From: Candidatus Bipolaricaulota bacterium
GTDB taxonomy: Bacteria; Bipolaricaulota; Bipolaricaulia; UBA7950; UBA9294
Reading direction: 5' to 3'
DNA length: 10,740 nt
Assembly: GCA_015485945.1 (NCBI GenBank)
Contig: WFSM01000064.1
Span: forward strand, 1-10,740
Part shown: piece after piece, positions 1 through 5,623 of the stretch
Numbering within the stretch: position 1 is the stretch's first letter
How the letters are laid out: each line of letters starts with the position of its first letter
Notes under the pieces: model-generated
Told to the model about the DNA's origin: nothing
What the model saw: the letters and a program-made list of their open reading frames with translations, nothing else
The model's database searches: none
Position numbers and translations under genes: made by a program

Positions 1-81
1 CTCGCTCATTTGCATGAGGATGAGGCTCATCATGGCGAAGGAGTCAGCGAAAAACAGGATCTCAAGAATTAGTCGTACCAT
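1..81 (-). CDS. secG: Probable SecG, protein-translocase subunit (5' end only)
   Basis: Partial gene entering the window on the minus strand; only the first 27 codons are visible, starting at ATG 81-79. The peptide begins MVRLILEILFFADSFAMM and continues as a hydrophobic stretch ending LILMQMSE. This resembles the first transmembrane helix of SecG and the following 'VLLQ.s/g.GGGL' segment, where the family normally has a Leu/Met-Gln pair just after the helix. SecG is a small two-helix inner-membrane protein that assists SecYE and SecA in secretion. An AGGA motif lies 11 bases upstream (93-96 on the plus strand), and a good sigma70-type promoter lies further upstream. The glycine-rich loop and second helix that would settle the identity are outside the window, so another small membrane protein cannot be excluded. 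Confidence 0.5.
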   Translation of the reverse strand, partial: MVRLILEILFFADSFAMMSLILMQMSE

Positions 82-132
82 AAACCGATCGATCCTTTCT
101 TCCCCACCGGGAAAGGTAAAATTAGCTTCGGC

Positions 133-161
133 ATTATACCATGAGCGTACGTGTAGGGCAA
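133..161 (-). promoter_or_regulatory. Sigma70-type promoter for the minus-strand secG-like gene
   Basis: Read on the minus strand, TTGCCC (161-156) and a perfect TATAAT (138-133) are separated by 17 bases. Transcription would begin near 125-127, leaving a leader of about 45 bases that contains the AGGA ribosome-binding motif before ATG 81. This is the best promoter match in the window. Activity is inferred from sequence alone. Confidence 0.55.
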
Positions 162-167
162 CTCATC

Positions 168-196
168 TTGCGCCCGCCGCCTTGGGTCTGTAATCT
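168..196 (+). promoter_or_regulatory. Possible sigma70-type promoter for pyrG
   Basis: TTGCGC (168-173) and TAATCT (191-196) are 17 bases apart, with TG directly before the -10 element. The start would fall near 203, leaving a leader of about 24 bases that holds AGGAGG at 217-222, four bases before GTG 227. The -10 matches the consensus at only three positions, though these include the important first A and last T. The element lies just upstream of, and divergent from, the secG-side promoter, so the two transcripts diverge from almost back-to-back sites. Confidence 0.35.
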
Positions 197-226
197 CATT
201 TTAACAACCGCAGTGTAGGAGGAAGG

Positions 227-1828
227 GTGCGCAAGTTGATCTTCGTCACCGGCGGAGTCTTATCCGGGTTAGGTAAAGGGGTAGTGGCCGCTTCGGTCGG
301 GTTGCTGTTCAAATTACGCGGCTACCGCGTCAGCCTCCAGAAGATAGATCCCTATTTAAACCTCGACGCGGGCACGATGAATCCGTACGAACACGGAGAG
401 GTGTTCGTCACCCGCGACGGGCGCGAGACCGACCTCGACATCGGGCGTTACGAGCGATTCCTCAGCGAGGAGCTCACCGCCGACAACTACATTACCGCTG
501 GCCAGGTGTACTGGAACGTGATCAGCGCCGAGCGGGCCGGGAACTACCTCGGGAAGACGGTGCAGGTCATTCCCCACATTACGGACGAGATCAAACGCCT
601 GATTTTGCGCCCGTTGGAACAGCAGGATGCGGAGATCGGAGTGGTGGAAGTCGGAGGCACGGTGGGAGATATCGAAAGTCTCCCGTTTCTCGAGGCGCTG
701 CGCCAACTGCGGGATGACCTGCCGCGTATGGATACGTACTTCATTCACCTTACATTGCTCCCTCGCCTCACCTCGACCGATGAATTGAAGACCAAACCCA
801 CCCAACATTCAGTGAAAGAACTGCGCGCAATTGGAATTCAGCCCGATGCTATCGCTGCTCGGAGTGATCGCCCGTTACCCGTTGAAGTACGGGAAAAGAT
901 TGCCCGATTCTGTGACGTCCCGGTGGAAAACGTGATCGGGGACCCCGATCTCGACTCAATTTACGCCGCTCCTGATATCCTCCACACCCAGTCATTCGAT
1001 GACCTTATTTCTGCACGATTGGGGCTTCCATCCCGCACCACCGATCTGTCCGCGTGGGATGAGCGTGTGCACCGGTTACGCCACCCGCGCCGGACGGTAC
1101 GAATCGGGGTGGTGGGAAAGTATGTGGAACTCACCGACGCGTACATGAGCATTCGCGAGGCGCTCGTTCACGCCGGAGTTGCCGCTGACGCAAAGGTGGA
1201 CATTAAGTGGATTCCCGCCGAGGCGGTGACACGTGACGGCCCGGCCGTTCACCTCGATGACATCGACGGGCTCCTCGTCCCGGGCGGGTTCGGCGATCGC
1301 GGCATCGAGGGCAAAGTGGAAGCAGTCGGGTACGTGCGTGAAAACCACATCCCGTTTTTCGGGATCTGCCTTGGCCTGCAGTGTGCGACGATCGAGTTCG
1401 CCCGCAACCGGCTTGGGCTCGCTGCGGCAAACAGCTCCGAATTTGACCCTGCCACCCCCGATCCGGTGATTGACATCCTACCCGACCAAAAGGCGGTGGC
1501 GGCCAAAGGGGGAACGATGCGGCGCGGCGCGTACGATACGATCCTTGCGCCAGGAACGCGTGCCTATACATGCTACGGTACAGACAGGATCTCCGAGCGC
1601 CACCGGCACCGCTACGAGTTCAATCCCGCGTACCGTGGCGCGTTTGAAACCGCGGGGATGCGCGTATCCGGCACGTCGCCCGACGGCCGGCTCGTGGAGA
1701 TCATCGAGCTTCCCGATCACCCGTGGTACGTGGGAGTGCAGTTTCATCCCGAGTTTCGCTCGCGATTTCTGTCTCCCCATCCGCTATTTACGTGTTTTGT
1801 GCGCGCATGTCTAAGAGAACGGAAATAG
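227..1828 (+). CDS. pyrG: CTP synthase (glutamine-hydrolysing)
   Basis: Makes CTP from UTP, ATP and glutamine in the cytoplasm, the last step of de novo pyrimidine nucleotide synthesis. The 533-residue product has the normal family length and both domains. The amidoligase domain (about 1-275) opens with FVTGGVLSGLGKG, carries the nucleotide loop SGLGKG (13-18), and has the metal-ligand acids D71 and E141 in DLDIGRYERF and EVGGTVGDIE. The class I glutamine amidotransferase domain (about 290-530) has GGFGDRG (353-359), nucleophile Cys381 in FFGICLGLQ, and the His507/Glu509 pair in GVQFHPEF. Translation starts at GTG 227, with AGGAGG four bases before it. It heads a string with lptC and lptB. 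In many Gram-negative genomes pyrG lies next to Kdo and lpt genes, since CTP is used to activate Kdo; here the kds genes are absent between them. Confidence 0.98.
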   Translation: MRKLIFVTGGVLSGLGKGVVAASVGLLFKLRGYRVSLQKIDPYLNLDAGTMNPYEHGEVFVTRDGRETDLDIGRYERFLSEELTADNYITAGQVYWNVISAERAGNYLGKTVQVIPHITDEIKRLILRPLEQQDAEIGVVEVGGTVGDIESLPFLEALRQLRDDLPRMDTYFIHLTLLPRLTSTDELKTKPTQHSVKELRAIGIQPDAIAARSDRPLPVEVREKIARFCDVPVENVIGDPDLDSIYAAPDILHTQSFDDLISARLGLPSRTTDLSAWDERVHRLRHPRRTVRIGVVGKYVELTDAYMSIREALVHAGVAADAKVDIKWIPAEAVTRDGPAVHLDDIDGLLVPGGFGDRGIEGKVEAVGYVRENHIPFFGICLGLQCATIEFARNRLGLAAANSSEFDPATPDPVIDILPDQKAVAAKGGTMRRGAYDTILAPGTRAYTCYGTDRISERHRHRYEFNPAYRGAFETAGMRVSGTSPDGRLVEIIELPDHPWYVGVQFHPEFRSRFLSPHPLFTCFVRACLRERK

Positions 1829-2598
1829 TCGTGGTCATCGTGCTTATCGGGCTGGCGGCGGGGGGCTATTTTCTCCTGCGGTCACAGCCGGAGTCAGCGG
1901 CGACGACGACCACGATGTCCAAGCTGACGCTTGCCGGTTACGATCAGTCAGGCCGGGTGGAATGGCGGGTGCAGGCGACGCGGGGAACGATGGACAAGGA
2001 CGGCAACGGAGAACTGCACACTGTCACGTTGTCGCTGTACGCGAACGGCAAACCGCGGCTGACGGTTGTCGCTCCGACATTGACGTTCACCGGCAATCAG
2101 GCCCGGCTGGCGGGCGGGGTAACAGCGACGCTCTCCGGCGATCACCGCCTGACAACCGCTGTTGTCACTTGGGACAAGACCACAAATCTAATTGCCGGGC
2201 CGGGAGCAGTAACGATCTCGTCGCCGGATACGCATGTGACGGCACCAGGATTTTCGTACGACCCCGGTGCGGGCCGCCTTACGCTTACCGGCGGGGTGAC
2301 GGCGCGGATCAGCCAGCCGACGGAGATTACAGCCACGGGTAAGAAAGCGACGTATGTGGACGGCCGTATCGCGCTCGCCGATGCGGTGACCATCAAGTCT
2401 GGAAACGACGTGTACACGTGTGTGCGTGCGGAGTATTCCAACGATACGATTACCCTCGTCGGGCCGGTGCACGGTGCCATCGCTGCCGGTAAATTGACTG
2501 CAGTGCAAATCAAGGTTACCGCGGATGGAAGCACTGCGTCCGGCAACGTCAAACTGCTGTTGGATTCTGCGTTTTTTCGGGGGAAGAATGGCGCTTGA
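1807..2598 (+). CDS. lptC: LptC-type LPS export protein with LptA-like C-terminal extension
   Basis: Inner-membrane-anchored periplasmic protein expected to accept lipopolysaccharide from the LptBFG transporter and pass it along a beta-jellyroll bridge. The 263-residue product has one N-terminal helix (about 7-24, after MSKRTE), then a periplasmic beta-rich region. Residues 40-95 show the LptC pattern: L.gYD..GrveWrvqA..g, dkdGngeLh.Vtl.lY..GkPrltv.AP. Later segments (about 140-250) repeat OstA/LptA-like turns such as vtApgf.YDpgaGrLtLtGgV and ItAtGkkAtYvDGrIaL. LptC proteins are usually near 190 residues, so this one has roughly 70 extra residues of the same fold. ATG 1807 was chosen because it places positive residues directly before the helix; a longer reading frame extends upstream inside pyrG. 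The gene overlaps pyrG by 22 bases and lptB by 11 and lacks a clear Shine-Dalgarno motif, suggesting translational coupling. Confidence 0.8.
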   Translation: MSKRTEIVVVIVLIGLAAGGYFLLRSQPESAATTTTMSKLTLAGYDQSGRVEWRVQATRGTMDKDGNGELHTVTLSLYANGKPRLTVVAPTLTFTGNQARLAGGVTATLSGDHRLTTAVVTWDKTTNLIAGPGAVTISSPDTHVTAPGFSYDPGAGRLTLTGGVTARISQPTEITATGKKATYVDGRIALADAVTIKSGNDVYTCVRAEYSNDTITLVGPVHGAIAAGKLTAVQIKVTADGSTASGNVKLLLDSAFFRGKNGA

Positions 2599-3304
2599 GA
2601 CGCATGGGCTGAGTAAGAGCTTTTCCGGCCGCAAAGTGGTCGATTCTGTGTCGGTTTCCGTGGTTCGGGGACAGGTGATCGGGCTGCTCGGCCCGAACGG
2701 GGCAGGCAAGACCACGACGTTTCACATGATCATCGGATTTCTCGCCGCCGACGCCGGCGACGTCGTCCTGGACGGGCGTATTATCTCACGGCTTCCGTTT
2801 CACCGTCGTGCCCGGCTTGGGATCGGGTATCTCCCCCAGGAGCCGTCAGTGTTCACCCATACCACCGTGGCGGACAACCTCGATATCGTGTTGGAACTTC
2901 TCCCCGATCCCCGCGTTCGTGTTCGCACCCGCGAGCGTCTCCTCTCCGAGTTTCATCTTGAGAAACTGCAGCGGCAGCGCGCCGGCGTCCTGTCATCGGG
3001 GGAACGGCGGCGGTTGGAAATCGCACGGGCGCTTGCCACGTCGCCGGGATACATCCTCCTCGATGAGCCGTTTTCCGGCATCGATCCGATTTCCGTTTCT
3101 GACCTCAAGTCACAGATCCGTGGGCTACGCGAGCGGGGAATTGGCCTAGTGATCACAGATCACAACGTGCGCGACGCTCTGTCGATCACTGATTACGCTT
3201 ACCTCATTTACGACGGCAAGGTGATCACGCACGGGACTCCGGCGGAGATGATGGACGATCCGCTGGCGCGGCGGTTTTATCTTGGGGATGACTTTCACGC
3301 ATAG
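2588..3304 (+). CDS. lptB: LptB, ATPase of the lipopolysaccharide export ABC transporter
   Basis: Cytoplasmic ATP-binding subunit that powers extraction of lipopolysaccharide from the inner membrane together with LptF and LptG, neither of which is in the window. The 238-residue protein is close to the usual LptB length of about 240. Visible motifs are Walker A GPNGAGKT (35-42), Q-loop Gln84 in GYLPQEPSVF, signature LSSGERRR (135-142), Walker B YILLDEP with Glu160, D-loop SGID, and switch His192 in ITDHNVRD. GYLPQE.SVF and the C-terminal FYLGDDF are typical of LptB rather than of LivF/LivG-type ATPases. ATG 2588 lies inside the lptC 3' end (11-base overlap) and starts exactly at the expected MALETHGLSK; an upstream in-frame start at 2525 would add sequence unlike the family. 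Its 3' end overlaps the opposing lgt by 80 bases. Confidence 0.93.
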   Translation: MALETHGLSKSFSGRKVVDSVSVSVVRGQVIGLLGPNGAGKTTTFHMIIGFLAADAGDVVLDGRIISRLPFHRRARLGIGYLPQEPSVFTHTTVADNLDIVLELLPDPRVRVRTRERLLSEFHLEKLQRQRAGVLSSGERRRLEIARALATSPGYILLDEPFSGIDPISVSDLKSQIRGLRERGIGLVITDHNVRDALSITDYAYLIYDGKVITHGTPAEMMDDPLARRFYLGDDFHA

Positions 3305-4094
3305 CCCGTTTGTACAACCGGCGTTTAATGATGAACGCCACGAACGTGATTACCAATATCCCGCTGATCACATGCGCTGCCCGGATTGGCCCTAACCACA
3401 AACTGTCCCCACGGGTAAAGCTGACGATTGACCGATCGATTGAGTACAAGATGAAGTACATCGCAGTGATAAACCCATCTTTGTATCCCTTCTTGCGAAT
3501 ATTCCACAGGTAGCCAAAGATAATAAGATTAAGGATCATCTCGTAAATCATCGATGGGTGCGTGGCTTGACCGGGGTAAGCCATCCCTGCCGGGGAATTG
3601 GGGGGAAAGTGGATCCCCCACGGAAGGTTGGTCGGAGTTCCGTAGGCGTCCCCATTCATCAGGTTGCCGATGCGGCCGATCGCCTGGCCAAGAATAAGAC
3701 TGGGAGCAAGAGCGTCGGTGAGAGCCCAAAACGGAATTCCTCTCACGCGGCAGAACACGTACACCGTGGTTGCTCCGGCGATCACCCCGCCGTGGATCGC
3801 CAACCCCCCTTGCCAGATCTTCACCATGTCCCACAGGTGATGGGAGTAAAATCCCCATTGAAACGCGACGTAGTAGATACGCGCGCCGAGAATGGCAAAT
3901 GGAATCGTCCACAACAGGAGGTCGATGAGATCATCCGTTGTTACGAGACGCTGTGCCTTTCCCGCCCCGGCGGTTAACTTCTTGCGCCTGACCTCGCGAA
4001 GTAAAAGATAAAACCCGAGCGTGATCGCGATCACGTACATCAGCCCGTAATACCGGATTGTAAGTGGTCCAAGCTTGGCTAAAATCGGATGCAT
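3225..4094 (-). CDS. lgt: Prolipoprotein diacylglyceryl transferase
   Basis: Integral inner-membrane enzyme that transfers diacylglycerol from phosphatidylglycerol to the lipobox cysteine of prolipoproteins, the first maturation step. The 289-residue protein has about seven hydrophobic segments and the family landmarks: IRYYGLMY near the N-terminus (E. coli Tyr26 region), HGG at 101-103, the signature GRIGNLMNGDAYG from 140 (Arg141 and Asn144 correspond to E. coli Arg143 and Asn146), HPSMIYE near 179-185, and Arg221 (E. coli Arg239). One departure is that the 'R-x-x-x-E-F-x-R' motif reads RSIVSFTR, placing Ser225 where E. coli has Glu243. A charged, proline-rich tail (about 265-289) is encoded opposite the end of lptB. 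Start ATG 4094-4092 has GAGGGGG seven bases upstream. It is transcribed divergently from lnt. Confidence 0.95.
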   Translation of the reverse strand: MHPILAKLGPLTIRYYGLMYVIAITLGFYLLLREVRRKKLTAGAGKAQRLVTTDDLIDLLLWTIPFAILGARIYYVAFQWGFYSHHLWDMVKIWQGGLAIHGGVIAGATTVYVFCRVRGIPFWALTDALAPSLILGQAIGRIGNLMNGDAYGTPTNLPWGIHFPPNSPAGMAYPGQATHPSMIYEMILNLIIFGYLWNIRKKGYKDGFITAMYFILYSIDRSIVSFTRGDSLWLGPIRAAHVISGILVITFVAFIIKRRLYKRAMRESHPQDKTAAPADRPSSPPESRA

Positions 4095-4114
4095 GAAAAT
4101 TCCCCCTCGACCGG

Positions 4115-4120
4115 TATGAT
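4115..4120 (+). promoter_or_regulatory. Possible -10 element for lnt, almost leaderless
   Basis: TATGAT at 4115-4120 matches the -10 consensus at five of six positions, but only nine bases separate it from ATG 4130. Initiation about seven bases downstream would give an lnt transcript with virtually no leader. No convincing -35 lies 16-18 bases upstream. It sits inside the 35-base gap between lgt and lnt, within the putative lgt leader. Confidence 0.25.
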
Positions 4121-4124
4121 GGAA

Positions 4125-4153
4125 AGTATATGATCACTTTCGGAAAAAGAAAA
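4125..4153 (-). promoter_or_regulatory. Possible sigma70-type promoter for lgt
   Basis: On the minus strand TATACT (4130-4125) matches the -10 consensus at five of six positions, and a weak TTTTCT (4153-4148) lies 17 bases upstream. Transcription would begin near 4118, giving a leader of about 24 bases that includes the GAGGGGG ribosome-binding motif of lgt. The element overlaps the start codon and first codons of lnt, so polymerase bound here would compete with lnt expression. The -35 is poor. Confidence 0.3.
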
Positions 4154-5599
4154 GATCTGTTCGTCCTCGCGTCCGGGGTCGGGTTGGCGCTGGCTATGCC
4201 TGGATTTCCGCTCGGATTACTGGTGTTTGTGGGACTTGTCCCGTTGTTTTTCGCCCTGGACGGGAAACACGGATTCCTTCCCGGATATCTGGCCGGGATT
4301 GTGTTTTTCGGGCTTGATTTGCGGTGGGGCGGAACGTTGCTGCAGTTCAGCCCGCTTGCATTGCCCGGGATGATCGTACTTGTTGTGTACCTGGCGGTGT
4401 ACCTTGGGGCGTTCAGTTGGGCGACGCGCCGCGCCCGGCGGTGGTACGGAGAGGGGTGGACGTTTCTCGTAGTGGCTCCGGCGCTCTACGCCGGGCTCGA
4501 GATCCTCCGTGCTACGGGCCCGCTCGGTACCGCATTTTCTGATCTCTATTTGGGGCTGTATCGATTTCCGTTTTTGATTCAGTGGGCAAGTGTGATTGGG
4601 CCGTGGGGGATAACCGCCGCGATCGTGTTCGTGAACGGAGCGATTTACCTCGGGGTGCGCCAGCGGCGGTGGCGGTTCATCGTCGCAGCGGCAGGAATGA
4701 TCGGATTTTTGGCCGCTGGCAGCCTGTTGCCCGTCCCATCCGGCGGCACCCCGGTTAAGGTCGCCATTGTCGCGTCTGCCGTTCCCCAGAAGGAGAAGCT
4801 GGACGAGCGCAACCTCCTGCCACTGCTCCAGATGTACATGACGCACGGGCAACGAGCAGCGGCGTCACATCCCGGGCTTATTGTGTTTCCCGAGTCGGTC
4901 CTTCCCGGGTACATCCTGCGCGAGCCTGCGTTGCAAGCGCGGTTTGCGTCGCTCGCACGTGACGCCGGCTGCCCAATTCTATTCGGGACCGGCGATCTGC
5001 GGGCGGGAAAGATCTACAATAGCGTCGTACTGATGTCACCACAGGGAAAAGTCGTCGGAGAGTACGACATGGTGCACCCGGTGCCGTTTGGCGAGTACAT
5101 CCCCGGGCGAGAGTTGCTTGACCGCGTTGGGCTCGGCCGATTGGCGGCGTCGTTTCTTCCCGTTGATCTGTCCCGCGGGACGAAATTCTCCCCGCTTGAT
5201 GGGATCGGAACGCCGATTTGCTTTGAATCAACGTTTTCCACACCAGCGCGGATGTTCGTGCGCAACGGTGCTGACCTGCTCGTGACGGTGACAAACGACG
5301 CGTGGTTCGCAGGGAGCTCGGAACTTGCGGCGCACTTTGCATTCGCCGTGTTCCGCGCGGTGGAGAACCGCCGTTACTTTGTTCAGGCAGCGAACGGTGG
5401 GTTCTCCGGCGTGGTTGATCCCCACGGGCGAATCACCGCTGTTCACGTTGGGGATGGAGTGATCGTGACGGAGGTGCACTGGGAACGCGTCCGCTCCCCG
5501 TACACGACGTGCGGGGAGCGTCCGCTCTATGCCTGCTTTGGAGTTATTGGTCTGATCTTGTTGTGGAGGCTGGCGTGGAACCGCCGGGGCGGGAGTTAA
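4130..5599 (+). CDS. lnt: Apolipoprotein N-acyltransferase, catalytic Lys replaced by Met
   Basis: Inner-membrane enzyme that adds the third acyl chain to the N-terminal cysteine of lipoproteins. The 489-residue protein has a multi-helix N-terminal part (about 8-200), a periplasmic nitrilase-fold domain (about 208-450) and a C-terminal helix (about 468-484), the normal Lnt arrangement and length. Family motifs are VFPESVLPG with Glu255, TPICFES with Cys364, NDAWFAGSSELAAH (389-402), FRAVENRR and GGFSGVVDPHGR. These give the Glu and Cys of the Glu-Lys-Cys triad. The third residue is missing: the conserved Y-x-K-x-H-x-V-P-F-G-E reads YDMVHPVPFGE, with Met314 at the lysine position, encoded by a plain ATG codon. 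The frame is intact and the rest of the protein well conserved. ATG 4130 has only a weak GGAAA motif upstream. It converges on the lipoprotein gene across a hairpin. Confidence 0.92.
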   Translation: MITFGKRKDLFVLASGVGLALAMPGFPLGLLVFVGLVPLFFALDGKHGFLPGYLAGIVFFGLDLRWGGTLLQFSPLALPGMIVLVVYLAVYLGAFSWATRRARRWYGEGWTFLVVAPALYAGLEILRATGPLGTAFSDLYLGLYRFPFLIQWASVIGPWGITAAIVFVNGAIYLGVRQRRWRFIVAAAGMIGFLAAGSLLPVPSGGTPVKVAIVASAVPQKEKLDERNLLPLLQMYMTHGQRAAASHPGLIVFPESVLPGYILREPALQARFASLARDAGCPILFGTGDLRAGKIYNSVVLMSPQGKVVGEYDMVHPVPFGEYIPGRELLDRVGLGRLAASFLPVDLSRGTKFSPLDGIGTPICFESTFSTPARMFVRNGADLLVTVTNDAWFAGSSELAAHFAFAVFRAVENRRYFVQAANGGFSGVVDPHGRITAVHVGDGVIVTEVHWERVRSPYTTCGERPLYACFGVIGLILLWRLAWNRRGGS

Positions 5600-5613
5600 T
5601 GGCTCCCGCCCCG
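5585..5613. terminator. GC-rich hairpin between convergent lnt and lipoprotein genes
   Basis: CGGGGCGGGAG (5585-5595) pairs perfectly with CTCCCGCCCCG (5603-5613), giving an 11-bp stem with a seven-base loop. The lnt stop codon TAA (5597-5599) lies in the loop, and the opposing gene ends 11 bases beyond the stem at 5624. No T-tract follows on either strand, so this is not a classical intrinsic terminator, though position and strength suit a bidirectional terminator or 3'-end stabiliser. Confidence 0.55.
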
Positions 5614-5623
5614 CATAACCGGT

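Noticed and set aside
356..808. 150-codon minus-strand frame opposite pyrG
   Set aside because: It lies opposite the highly conserved amidoligase domain and shows no recognisable protein features, so it is a shadow frame.
1723..1806. 28-codon N-terminal extension of the LptC-type protein inside pyrG
   Set aside because: It would put an 84-base overlap inside a conserved part of pyrG and bury the anchor helix; ATG 1807 gives the expected short basic start followed by the helix.
2525..2587. 21-codon N-terminal extension of LptB
   Set aside because: LptB proteins start close to the MALETHGLSK segment; the extra residues come from the alternative frame of the lptC 3' end.
4217..4852. 211-codon minus-strand frame opposite lnt
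   Set aside because: The predicted product is a low-complexity Pro/Arg/His-rich sequence mirroring the lnt membrane helices; there is no independent start signal.
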